NCBI RefSeq assembly: GCF_947495675.1
Contig: NZ_CANLZX010000018.1
Span: 1-64,000 of the forward strand
Direction of reading: 5' to 3'
DNA from: an uncultured Algibacter sp.
GTDB lineage: Bacteria > Bacteroidota > Bacteroidia > Flavobacteriales > Flavobacteriaceae
DNA length: 64,000 nucleotides
Shown: one piece after another, positions 30,066 through 37,993 of the stretch
Position numbering within the stretch: position 1 is the stretch's first letter
Layout: each line of letters begins with the position of its first letter
The notes under the pieces: model-generated
Database searches by the model: none
What the model saw: only the letters and a program-made list of their open reading frames with translations
Told to the model about the DNA's origin: nothing
Program-made: the position numbers and the translations under genes

Positions 30066-30174
30066 GTGTATAATTAATTGCTGGTTTTAGCCAATTTACG
30101 AAAGTCCTCGCGGACTTTCTATCTGTGATTTATTTGCTAACTTTAGTGCTTAAAACACGCAACTAATCATACAC
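30066..30174. repeat. Nested imperfect palindrome downstream of the nuclease-like gene
   Basis: The outer arms GTGTATAATTAATTGC (30066-30081) and GCAACTAATCATACAC (30159-30174) are inverse repeats with two mismatches in 16. Inside are GTTTTA/TAAAAC and, at the centre, the perfect hairpin GAAAGTCC-TCGC-GGACTTTC (30100-30119). The flanks carry GGTAAC on the left and CGTTAAAC on the right. Such a long foldable element differs from the simple terminators elsewhere in the window. It resembles a single-strand-folded recombination site or a mobile palindromic repeat more than a terminator, having no T run after the central hairpin. Confidence 0.6.
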
Positions 30175-30203
30175 AAACACGTTAAACGAACCTCTAAAAA
30201 ATT

Positions 30204-31004
30204 CTAAATTTTAGTAGCCTTCAAAGTAAAAATTAAAGGGTACAACTTATCTTTTGTAACAAACATACCTGAGTCTGTTTTAACCAAATTAGGCAAAACG
30301 TTATAGGGGCTTTCATCATGTTCTTTTAAATATTCAATATGTAAACCAGCTTCGGTTAAAGCATTAATAACTTCACTCAATCCGTGGTTCCAGCCATACT
30401 CTTTACTTACTATTTTCGAGTCTTGGTTAGCGTACGTACCTTCATATTCTTCATAAATAACCTCATCTTGCATGTAACCATATTTCATAACGGGTTTTCC
30501 ATCTAAATAATCAAACATCCATACAATTGGATGAAATTCAGCTATAAAAAATGTGCCGCCTTTTTTTAAACGTTCAGCAATCATTTTTCCCCAAGGTTTT
30601 AAATCTGGCAACCAACCAATAACGCCATAACTAGCAAAAACAATATCAAAAGTATCTTTTACAAATTCCGATGTATCTAAAACATTACAACATACAAATT
30701 CAGCATCAAGTTTTAATTCATCATTTAAATGCTTAGCTAGTTTTATGCCTTCATCACTCAAATCAATACCAGTACACTTGGCTCCCATCCTACTCCAACT
30801 TAAAGTATCTTGCCCAAAATGACATTGCAAATGCAATAAAGATTTCCCAGACACATCTCCCAAAGCAGCTAACTCGTAAGGCATTAAAGATGATTTTCCT
30901 TTTTTAAAGGCTTCTAAATTATACATATTACTTTTGGCATGTACTTTTACCTTGTTGTTCCAAGTAGCTTTATTGGTATCAAAAAATTTATTATATCTAG
31001 TCAT
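30204..31004 (-). CDS. Class I SAM-dependent methyltransferase
   Basis: The 266-residue protein has motif I region LLHLQCHFGQDTLSW and GAKCTGIDLSDEGIKLA, then FDIVFASYGVIGWLPDLKPW and GGTFFIAEFHPI. These are motifs I to III of the class I (Methyltransf_11/25-like) fold. The substrate is unknown. The start is ATG 31004 (MTRYNKFFDTNKATWNN); a TTG two codons upstream is rejected because an ATG is available. It is divergent from a lipoprotein gene with only 33 bases between starts. Confidence 0.85.
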   Translation of the reverse strand: MTRYNKFFDTNKATWNNKVKVHAKSNMYNLEAFKKGKSSLMPYELAALGDVSGKSLLHLQCHFGQDTLSWSRMGAKCTGIDLSDEGIKLAKHLNDELKLDAEFVCCNVLDTSEFVKDTFDIVFASYGVIGWLPDLKPWGKMIAERLKKGGTFFIAEFHPIVWMFDYLDGKPVMKYGYMQDEVIYEEYEGTYANQDSKIVSKEYGWNHGLSEVINALTEAGLHIEYLKEHDESPYNVLPNLVKTDSGMFVTKDKLYPLIFTLKATKI

Positions 31005-31014
31005 CTTCAAGTGA

Positions 31015-31022
31015 TATCTTTG
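31015..31022 (+). promoter_or_regulatory. -7 promoter box of the lipoprotein gene
   Basis: TATCTTTG, 15 bases before the ATG at 31038. Confidence 0.6.
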
Positions 31023-31037
31023 TAAAAAATCTAAATT

Positions 31038-31685
31038 ATGAAAAATTTACTATTAGTTATTGGCTTTCTTAGTATTTGCTATTCGTGCAAGCAAAAAGAA
31101 GAAAAACCACTAAGTAAAACCGAAATAAATATTACAGAAAAAATAGCTAATGCTCATGGTTTTCAAAATTGGAAACATGTTACAGAAATTCAATTTACAT
31201 TTTTTAATAAAAGAAGTTGGATCTGGAAACCCAAAACACACGATGTTACGCTTATTACCGAAAAAGACACCATTAATTATAATAGAACATCTATTGATAG
31301 TGTATCCATAAAAGCCGATAAAGCATTTATTAACGATAAGTTTTGGTTGCTAATACCATTTCAATTGGTTTGGGATAAGGGAACCACTATTTCTACACCA
31401 GCAAAAGAAACTGCTCCAATAAGTAAAAAGCAACTCAATAAAATTACTATTACATACGCTAACGAAGGTGGTTACACACCTGGCGATGCTTATGATATTT
31501 ATTTTGACGACCATTATTTAATTAAAGAATGGGCTTTTAGAAAAGGTAATAGCCCTAAAGCAGGACTAATAAATACTTTTGAAAACTATCAAGATTATAA
31601 TGGTATAAAAATAGCTTTAGACCATAAAAAAGGCGATGACGACTGGAATTTGAATTTTTCAAACATAAAAATTAATTATAATTAA
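31038..31685 (+). CDS. Uncharacterised lipoprotein
   Basis: A 215-residue protein with a lipoprotein signal (MKNLLLVIGFLSICYSC, Cys17). The mature part starts with AHGFQNWKHVTEIQFTFF and continues with alternating beta strands (DTINYNRTSIDSVSIKADKA, KITITYANEGGYTPGDAYDI). It resembles flavobacterial outer-membrane-associated proteins with a LolA-like or half-barrel fold, but I cannot name the family firmly. It is monocistronic; a terminator follows at 31787. Confidence 0.7.
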   Translation: MKNLLLVIGFLSICYSCKQKEEKPLSKTEINITEKIANAHGFQNWKHVTEIQFTFFNKRSWIWKPKTHDVTLITEKDTINYNRTSIDSVSIKADKAFINDKFWLLIPFQLVWDKGTTISTPAKETAPISKKQLNKITITYANEGGYTPGDAYDIYFDDHYLIKEWAFRKGNSPKAGLINTFENYQDYNGIKIALDHKKGDDDWNLNFSNIKINYN

Positions 31686-31786
31686 AAAAAAACAAGCATT
31701 AGTGTAATTAAAACCTATAAACTCCGACTAATAGAATATATAAATTATAAAAAGTTATTTTTCCGCTTAATGCGCCTATATATATT

Positions 31787-31817
31787 AAAGCGCTTCAATC
31801 AATGGTTGAAGCGCTTT
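31787..31817 (+). terminator. Rho-independent terminator
   Basis: A 12-bp stem (31787-31798 and 31806-31817) with loop TCAATGG, followed by TTCTTTTT. It lies between the lipoprotein gene and the kynurenine cluster. Confidence 0.8.
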
Positions 31818-31868
31818 TTCTTTTTAAGCCTTATTAATCTTGCTATTCATTTCTAAGTTTATAATTCT

Positions 31869-31876
31869 TATTTTTG
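31869..31876 (+). promoter_or_regulatory. -7 promoter box of the kynurenine operon
   Basis: TATTTTTG matches TAnnTTTG and ends 24 bases before the TTG start of kynureninase. The operon appears to be insulated by the terminator just upstream. Confidence 0.5.
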
Positions 31877-31900
31877 TTAGAAACCGAAAAATAAAACACT

Positions 31901-33172
31901 TTGTCTGACTATAAATTAGGTCTTGAATACGCTTTACAACAAGACCAAAATGATGAATTAAAAACCTATCGAGATCAGTTTCACATTCCTAAAAACAAGG
32001 AAGGAAACCCGTGGATTTACATGACTGGAAATTCTCTTGGCTTACAACCTAAGCAAACAAAATCTTATGTAAACCAAGAACTTGAAGATTGGGCAAATTT
32101 GGGTGTTGAAGGACATTTTGAAGCAAAAAATCCTTGGCTAGCTTATCATGAGTTTTTAACCAAAAGCATGGCAAAAGTAGTAGGTGCAAAACCTATTGAA
32201 GTGATTGTTATGAATACGCTAACAGCCAATTTGCATTTTATGATGGTATCGTTTTACAAACCTACCAAAACACGCTATAAAATACTTATTGAGAGTGATG
32301 CTTTTCCTTCTGATAAATATGCTGTAGAATCGCAATTACGCCATCATGGGTACGATGATAAAGCAGGATTAATACTCTGGAAACCCAGAAAAGGAGAAGA
32401 ACTATTAAACTATAATGATTTAGAAAACATTCTTAAAAAGCATGGCCATGAAATTGCATTAATCATGATTGGTGGAGTTAATTATTACACAGGACAATAT
32501 TTTGATTTAAAACGCATTGCTACATTAGGACATAAATACGGTTGCAATGTTGGTTTTGATTGTGCACATGGTGCAGGAAATGTAAATTTAAACCTGCATG
32601 AATCTGGAGCAGATTTTGCTGTTTGGTGTACCTATAAATATTTAAATTCTGGACCCGGAAGTTTAGCGGGTTGTTTTGTACATGAACGCCATGCACATAA
32701 AAAAGATTTAAACCGTTTTACAGGTTGGTGGAGCCACAACAAACAAACCCGTTTTAATATGCGCGATGAGTTTGACCAATTGCCAGGCGCCGAAGGTTGG
32801 CAATTAAGCAACCCGCCTATTTTATCTATGGCAGCCATAAAAGCTTCTTTAGATATGTTTCATGAAGTTGGCATGGAGAAACTAACTAATAAGTCTAAAA
32901 AACTAACTGGCTATTTCGAGTATTTATTAAAACAACTAGGTGAAGATGTTATTAAAATTATAACACCAAGCAATCCAGAAGAACGTGGATGCCAGCTCTC
33001 TATACAAGTTAAAAATGCAGATAAAACATTACACAATAAATTAACTAAAGCAGGAATAATTAGCGATTGGCGTGAACCTGATGTAATTAGATGTGCACCA
33101 GTACCGCTTTATAATTCGTTTGAGGATGTGTATAGATTAGTTAAGAAATTGAAAAGTATTTTGAATGAATAA
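31901..33172 (+). CDS. kynU: Kynureninase
   Basis: Kynureninase is a PLP enzyme that cleaves kynurenine or 3-hydroxykynurenine to (3-hydroxy)anthranilate and alanine. The 423-residue length is typical. Motifs: IYMTGNSLGLQP, NTLTANLHFMMVSFY, GFDCAHGAGNV and the PLP-lysine segment TYKYLNSGPGSLAG with Lys246. The start is a TTG: family members begin close to the YKLGLEYA segment and no ATG precedes it. It overlaps the next gene by eight bases, so the two are translationally coupled. Confidence 0.95.
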   Translation: MSDYKLGLEYALQQDQNDELKTYRDQFHIPKNKEGNPWIYMTGNSLGLQPKQTKSYVNQELEDWANLGVEGHFEAKNPWLAYHEFLTKSMAKVVGAKPIEVIVMNTLTANLHFMMVSFYKPTKTRYKILIESDAFPSDKYAVESQLRHHGYDDKAGLILWKPRKGEELLNYNDLENILKKHGHEIALIMIGGVNYYTGQYFDLKRIATLGHKYGCNVGFDCAHGAGNVNLNLHESGADFAVWCTYKYLNSGPGSLAGCFVHERHAHKKDLNRFTGWWSHNKQTRFNMRDEFDQLPGAEGWQLSNPPILSMAAIKASLDMFHEVGMEKLTNKSKKLTGYFEYLLKQLGEDVIKIITPSNPEERGCQLSIQVKNADKTLHNKLTKAGIISDWREPDVIRCAPVPLYNSFEDVYRLVKKLKSILNE

Positions 33173-34562
33173 AAAACAAAACATATTAATAATTGGTGCA
33201 GGTTTATGCGGTTCGCTTTTAGCTTTACGTTTAGGACAAAGAGGTTATAATGTATCTGTTTACGAAATGCGTCCAGATTTACGAAAAGTAGATATTAGTG
33301 CAGGCCGTTCAATAAATTTAGCGTTTTCAGACCGTGGCAATAAAGCCATGAAATTAGTGGGTTTAGAAGACCAAGTAAAAGCTCTATGCATCCCAATGAA
33401 CGGACGCATGATTCATGATAAACACGGAAACACTTTTCAATCAAATTACAGCGGCCGAGAGCATGAATATATAAATTCCATATCTCGTGGCGATTTAAAC
33501 GCTTTACTACTAAATGAAGCTGAAAAACACGAAAATGTTAATATACACTTTAATAAAAAATGTAAATCGGTAGATTTTGAAAAAACAACTGCACTTTTTA
33601 AAGATTACCATACAAAAGATGAGTTTATTGAAGATGCAGATATCATTATTGCTACAGATGGTGCAGGCTCTGCCATGCGCAAAAGCTACTATTTAAGTAA
33701 GAAGTTTTTATTTAGTTTTTCACAAGCGTACCTAACACATGGCTATAAGGAATTAAGCATTTTACCTAAACCTAATGGCGATTATAAAACGCACAAAAAT
33801 GCACTTCATATATGGCCAAGAGGAAGCTTTATGCTTATAGCTTTACCTAATTTAGATGGTAGTTTTACCGTTACATTATTTTTGAGTTATGATGAAGGTA
33901 AATACCATTTTAATAACTTAATTAACGAAGATATTGTTCTTGAGTTTTTTAAAGAAGAGTTTCCTGATGCCTTAGCGTTAATGCCAAATTTAGTTGATGA
34001 TTTTTTTAAAAACCCTACTGCACCTTTAGGCACCATAAAATGCTCGCCTTGGCATTATAAAGGCAACACACTTTTAATGGGAGATGCAGCTCATGCTATT
34101 GTGCCGTTTTATGGTCAAGGAATGAATGCATCATTTGAAGATGTTGTAGAATTTGACAAAGTACTAGAACAAAATTTAAACAACTGGGAAACTACTTTTA
34201 AAGCTTACGAAAATTCAAGAAAAAAAGATACTGATGCCATAGCAGATTTAGCCATTGATAACTTTCATGAAATGAAAGGGCATGTTAATAAAACTGTTTT
34301 TCAAGATAAGCGTAAATTAGAAATGGCTTTAGAAAAAGCGTTTCCAAATGACTATTCATCAAAATATTCGTTAGTAACTTTTAATGAAAACATTGGTTAC
34401 AGAGAAGCCATGTTAAGAGGTCGTGCACAAGACAAAGCCATACTAAATATGCTTACCGATGGTATTATTAATGCAAATGGAGAATTAAAAGATATATTAG
34501 AAAAAGTAAAACAAGAAACCGAAGCTATTCTTGAAGATGATAGGATTGCTGGGTTAATGTAG
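33165..34562 (+). CDS. kmo: Kynurenine 3-monooxygenase
   Basis: KMO hydroxylates kynurenine to 3-hydroxykynurenine with FAD, NADPH and oxygen. The 465-residue flavoprotein has the FAD motif IIGAGLCGSLLALRLGQRGY at residues 7-26, SINLAFSDRGNKAM, the DG motif IIATDGAGSAMR, and GDAAHAIVPFYGQGMNASFE near 308. The C-terminus lacks an obvious membrane segment, as in bacterial enzymes. The order kynU-kmo is reversed relative to the pathway, but both act before 3-hydroxyanthranilate dioxygenase. Confidence 0.95.
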   Translation: MNKKQNILIIGAGLCGSLLALRLGQRGYNVSVYEMRPDLRKVDISAGRSINLAFSDRGNKAMKLVGLEDQVKALCIPMNGRMIHDKHGNTFQSNYSGREHEYINSISRGDLNALLLNEAEKHENVNIHFNKKCKSVDFEKTTALFKDYHTKDEFIEDADIIIATDGAGSAMRKSYYLSKKFLFSFSQAYLTHGYKELSILPKPNGDYKTHKNALHIWPRGSFMLIALPNLDGSFTVTLFLSYDEGKYHFNNLINEDIVLEFFKEEFPDALALMPNLVDDFFKNPTAPLGTIKCSPWHYKGNTLLMGDAAHAIVPFYGQGMNASFEDVVEFDKVLEQNLNNWETTFKAYENSRKKDTDAIADLAIDNFHEMKGHVNKTVFQDKRKLEMALEKAFPNDYSSKYSLVTFNENIGYREAMLRGRAQDKAILNMLTDGIINANGELKDILEKVKQETEAILEDDRIAGLM

Positions 34563-34620
34563 GAAGCCTTTTCTAACCTCTTCTAAAAAAGGGACATCGT
34601 AAAGGTGATAAATTAATATG

Positions 34621-34643
34621 AACTCAAATTCCCGTTTTGAGTT
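34621..34643. other. Hairpin in the kmo-SDR gap
   Basis: AACTCAAA (34621-34628) and TTTGAGTT (34636-34643) form an 8-bp stem around TTCCCGT. It is followed by CCCCTAACAAATGGGG, a second short stem. The 113-base gap is the first sizeable break in the operon. The hairpins may affect mRNA processing or be a small intergenic repeat; no T run follows. Confidence 0.35.
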
Positions 34644-34675
34644 CCCCTAACAAATGGGGTTTAAAGGGACTTATT

Positions 34676-35458
34676 ATGAATCTTAACTTAAACAATAAAA
34701 ACGCACTTGTTTGTGGTAGCACTCAAGGTATTGGCAAAGCCACAGCTTTGGCATTAGCTGCCGAGGGTGTTAACGTAACTCTTGTTGCTAGAAATAGAGA
34801 AAAACTAAAAAAAGTGTTGGCAGAATTACCACAACATAGAAACCATAATTATATAGTTGCAGATTTCTCAAACCCTAGAGAATTGCAAGAACAGGTTATT
34901 AAATTTATAGAAAAAGAGCATGGTTTTCATATTGTTATAAATAATACAGGCGGACCAAGAAGTGGTAGTTTATTATCGGCAAGTTTAGAGGCTTTTGACA
35001 ATGCCTTTACCATGCACCTTAAATGCAACCATTTATTAGCCCAAGCTACAATACCATTTATGAAAGCGGAAGGTTTTGGACGGATAATTAATATTATTTC
35101 TACCTCTGTAAAAGAACCAATTCCTGGACTTGGCGTAAGCAACACCATAAGAGGTGCTATTGGAAATTGGAGTAAAACACTATCGACTGAAGTTGCTGAA
35201 TTTGGAATTACAGTAAATAACGTACTTCCTGGTTTTACTGATACCGAACGTTTAACCGAAATTATTAAAATTAAGGCCAATATTGAAGGATGTTCTATTG
35301 AAGACATGACCGAAATAATGAAAAACTACGCCCCTGCTAAACGCTTTGCAAAACCCGAAGAAACTGCAAATACTGTTACGTTTTTAGCAAGTGAAGCGGC
35401 TAGTTATATAACGGGAATTAACGTGCCGGTTGATGGCGGAAGAACAAAGTCTTTATAA
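34676..35458 (+). CDS. SDR-family oxidoreductase, atypical active site
   Basis: A 260-residue short-chain dehydrogenase/reductase with the cofactor motif GSTQGIGKATALALA, ADFSNPREL, VINNTGGPRSG and the C-terminal VPVDGGRTKSL. The catalytic YxxxK motif of classical SDRs is missing: the position reads GLGVSNTIRGAIGNW, with Ser-Asn and Arg instead. I recall a subgroup of SDRs with this SN-R pattern. Its place between kmo and 3-hydroxyanthranilate dioxygenase points to a role in the pathway, possibly on an aldehyde intermediate (inference). The ATG at 34676 is used, not one 39 bases earlier. Confidence 0.8.
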   Translation: MNLNLNNKNALVCGSTQGIGKATALALAAEGVNVTLVARNREKLKKVLAELPQHRNHNYIVADFSNPRELQEQVIKFIEKEHGFHIVINNTGGPRSGSLLSASLEAFDNAFTMHLKCNHLLAQATIPFMKAEGFGRIINIISTSVKEPIPGLGVSNTIRGAIGNWSKTLSTEVAEFGITVNNVLPGFTDTERLTEIIKIKANIEGCSIEDMTEIMKNYAPAKRFAKPEETANTVTFLASEAASYITGINVPVDGGRTKSL

Positions 35459-35516
35459 TTATTTAACGAAACTAAAACACTATTAAATTTTTGGTATTTG
35501 TATCTTTATAACGAAT

Positions 35517-35665
35517 TTGCGTTAAGGATAGAAGCGGCATCCTTTTTTATTATCTGTAAAGTCTTTAATTAACATAGGTTAAGTATAATTAGCGTATTTG
35601 ATAATAGACTAAAAAGTTAAACATAAAAAAGATAAAGCGTATAGCCTGACCCTTGTGGTAACGCA
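35517..35665. repeat. REP-like intergenic repeat, copy 2 (best preserved)
   Basis: Bounded by TTGCGTTA and TAACGCA, the element contains AAGGATAGAAGCGGCATCC followed by T6 near the left end, and AAAGATAAAGCGTATAGCC then TGACCC near the right. The outer ends are inverse repeats. It separates the SDR gene from the 3-hydroxyanthranilate dioxygenase gene and fills most of their 221-base gap. A TTTG-TATCTTTA stretch just upstream (about 35494-35508) could be a promoter. Confidence 0.6.
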
Positions 35666-35679
35666 CTAATTATTAAATT

Positions 35680-36213
35680 ATGAGCAACTTAACATCTCCT
35701 ATAAATTTTAAAGCTTGGATTGAAGAAAACAGACATCTTTTAAAACCACCTGTTGGAAATAAAGTGGTTTGGAAGGATGCCGATTTTATTGTTATGGTTG
35801 TTGGTGGCCCTAACAATAGAAAAGATTACCATTACAACGAAACACCAGAGTTTTTCTACCAAGTTGAAGGTGATATTGTTTTAAAAATTATTGATAAAGG
35901 CACGCCAAAAGATGTGCATATTAAAGAAGGTGATATTTACTTATTGCCTCCAAAAGTGCCTCACTCACCTCAGCGCGATGCAAATACAGTAGGCTTGGTT
36001 ATAGAATACAAACGCCCAGAAGGTACGCGAGATGCTTTGCTATGGTTTTGTGAAAATTGTGTAACTAAACTCTATGAAGAAGATTTTACTCTAGAGAATA
36101 TTGAAACAGATATGCCAAAAATATTTGATAAATATTACAGCGATAAAGACAAACGAAGCTGCCCAAATTGTGGAGAAGTTATGCAACCACCAAAAAAAGT
36201 ACAAATAGATTAA
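35680..36213 (+). CDS. nbaC: 3-hydroxyanthranilate 3,4-dioxygenase
   Basis: The enzyme opens the ring of 3-hydroxyanthranilate to 2-amino-3-carboxymuconate semialdehyde, using non-heme iron. The 177-residue cupin has metal ligands His51, Glu57 and His95 (YHYNETPEF and PPKVPHSP), the same positions as in the known bacterial enzyme. The C-terminal rubredoxin-like iron site is complete: Cys124 and Cys127 (WFCENC) with Cys161 and Cys164 (SCPNC). It is cytoplasmic and precedes the ACMSD gene by 38 bases. Confidence 0.96.
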   Translation: MSNLTSPINFKAWIEENRHLLKPPVGNKVVWKDADFIVMVVGGPNNRKDYHYNETPEFFYQVEGDIVLKIIDKGTPKDVHIKEGDIYLLPPKVPHSPQRDANTVGLVIEYKRPEGTRDALLWFCENCVTKLYEEDFTLENIETDMPKIFDKYYSDKDKRSCPNCGEVMQPPKKVQID

Positions 36214-36251
36214 ATCTAATTTAAAGATTCCTGACCTCTCAGGATTTTAAC

Positions 36252-37334
36252 ATGAAACGTAAACTTAGAATTAACGGTCATTCTCATTTACTACCTTACC
36301 CGGAGCAAATCCCTGAATTTATGCGTGAAAAGGGCATTTTTTGGGTGGATAAGGACCGAAAATTTATGCTTCAAAAAGATTGGAAGCGCCCTGTTACAGA
36401 TTCTAGTTTTTTCTTAGATGAAAAATTAGAATGGATGGAGCGAAACAAACTAGACCATGCTGTGGTTTTAAATTTATCGCAACTTTATGGTAATGGTTTA
36501 CGTGTTGAAGAAATGAAAAAAGCCTTGCGTTTTCAAAACGATTTTAATGCTAAAGTACAAAACGACAATCCTAGTAAATTTACTTGTGGTTTTGTAGTAC
36601 ACCCTGCTTTTATTAGAAGTGCGTGTTGGGAAATTGAGCGTTGTGTTGAAAACCATGGCATGCAATTATTATGTTTACCAACGCATTACATGGATACTAT
36701 TGGCACATGGCGATGTATTTTTGACGAGGAAAACGAACCAATTTTCGAGCTAGCAGACAAGTATAATTTAGCTGTAGAAATTCACCCTTATGATGGTGAA
36801 AAGTTTATAAAATTAGAAAATACTTCGTGGCGATTTCATTTAATTTGGATGTTAGCACAATGTGGTGATGCCTATCATTTTTTAACATTAAATGGTTACC
36901 AAGACAAATTCCCGAATATGCGAACGTGTTTTGCACACGGCGGACAATTAGCACAAATTAACTTAGGAAGACGTATACAAGGGTTTGATGGCAGACCCGA
37001 TTTGTTTGAAGGCAAACACCACCCAAGAAAAGCCGTAGGGCATAAAAACATTTTCTTTGACACCTTAGTTCATGATACCGGCGGACTTGAATTATTAATA
37101 AGAAACCATGGCTCTAAACAGGTTATAATGGGACTAGACGACCCTTATCCGTTAGGCGAAATGGAAAGCGATAAACAATCGTCTTACCCTGGGAAAATTT
37201 TAGATTTAGCAGTAGAGAGAGACATTATTACCAAAGATGAATATGATGATATTTGGGAACATAATGTAATACAATGGCTTTGTGGCGATGATGAGGCAGC
37301 AAAACAAAAGTTAATAAAACGAATTTTAAGTTAA
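36252..37334 (+). CDS. ACMSD-like amidohydrolase (2-amino-3-carboxymuconate-6-semialdehyde decarboxylase)
   Basis: A 360-residue amidohydrolase-2 family protein. It has the metal motif NGHSHLLP at residue 8 (HxH), VEIHPYDGEKF, the FAHGGQLAQ His, and IMGLDDPYPLGE with the conserved Asp. Its position right after the dioxygenase gene makes it the decarboxylase that yields 2-aminomuconate semialdehyde and diverts carbon from quinolinate. Relatives in other clusters include ACMSD proper; the assignment rests on fold plus context. The stop codon overlaps the methyltransferase start by one base. Confidence 0.88.
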   Translation: MKRKLRINGHSHLLPYPEQIPEFMREKGIFWVDKDRKFMLQKDWKRPVTDSSFFLDEKLEWMERNKLDHAVVLNLSQLYGNGLRVEEMKKALRFQNDFNAKVQNDNPSKFTCGFVVHPAFIRSACWEIERCVENHGMQLLCLPTHYMDTIGTWRCIFDEENEPIFELADKYNLAVEIHPYDGEKFIKLENTSWRFHLIWMLAQCGDAYHFLTLNGYQDKFPNMRTCFAHGGQLAQINLGRRIQGFDGRPDLFEGKHHPRKAVGHKNIFFDTLVHDTGGLELLIRNHGSKQVIMGLDDPYPLGEMESDKQSSYPGKILDLAVERDIITKDEYDDIWEHNVIQWLCGDDEAAKQKLIKRILS

Positions 37335-37978
37335 TGCATTTTATACCAGAAGAACTAGATGATTATGTGGTTGCACATTCTGAAAATGAGCCAGAATTGT
37401 TACAACAACTTACAAGAGAAACCTACCAGAAAATTTTACAACCTAGAATGTTAAGTGGGCATTATCAAGGTAGGCTTTTAAGTATTATCTCTAAATTAGT
37501 AAACCCTAAAAATATTTTAGAAATAGGCACTTATACGGGATATTCTGCGCTATGTTTAGTAGAAGGCATGCAAGCTGATGGCGAATTACACACTATTGAT
37601 ATAAATGAAGAATTGGTTGACTTCCAGCGCAAGTATTTTGATAAATCTGGTTTTGGAAAACGCATACATCAGCATTTAGGTAATGCCTTAGAGATTATAC
37701 CCAAACTTGATGTTACTTTTGATTTGGTTTTTATTGATGCAGACAAAGACAACTACTCCAACTATTTTGAAGTTATTATTAATAAGTTAAACCCTGGTGG
37801 TATTATTTTATCTGATAACGTTTTATGGAGTGGTAAAATTCTAGTTAATACATTTAAAAAAGATGATACCTCTACCCCTGCTTTAATTGCTTACAACAAA
37901 CTTTTAAAAAACGACCCACGTGTTGAGACTGTTTTATTACCAATTAGAGATGGCTTAACAATTAGCAGAAAACTCTAA
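37334..37978 (+). CDS. O-methyltransferase (caffeoyl-CoA OMT-like)
   Basis: The 214-residue protein has the class I methyltransferase signature of the COMT-like group: NILEIGTYTGYSALCL, LHTIDINEELVDF, FDLVFIDADKDNYSNYF and GGIILSDNVLWSGK. The metal-binding Asp residues in FIDADKDN and SDNVLW are present, so it should methylate catechol-like or vicinal hydroxyls with Mg2+. Its ATG overlaps the stop of the ACMSD gene (TAATG), indicating translational coupling with kynurenine degradation. The substrate is not known; a hydroxylated pathway intermediate is conceivable. Confidence 0.85.
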   Translation: MHFIPEELDDYVVAHSENEPELLQQLTRETYQKILQPRMLSGHYQGRLLSIISKLVNPKNILEIGTYTGYSALCLVEGMQADGELHTIDINEELVDFQRKYFDKSGFGKRIHQHLGNALEIIPKLDVTFDLVFIDADKDNYSNYFEVIINKLNPGGIILSDNVLWSGKILVNTFKKDDTSTPALIAYNKLLKNDPRVETVLLPIRDGLTISRKL

Positions 37979-37993
37979 TCAAAATTATTTTAT

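Noticed and set aside
30100..30119. Central hairpin as a simple terminator
   Set aside because: No T run follows, and it is nested in a much longer imperfect palindrome.
31901..37978. Complete tryptophan-to-quinolinate pathway
   Set aside because: Tryptophan dioxygenase and kynurenine formamidase are not in the window, and the ACMSD-like enzyme diverts flux away from quinolinate.
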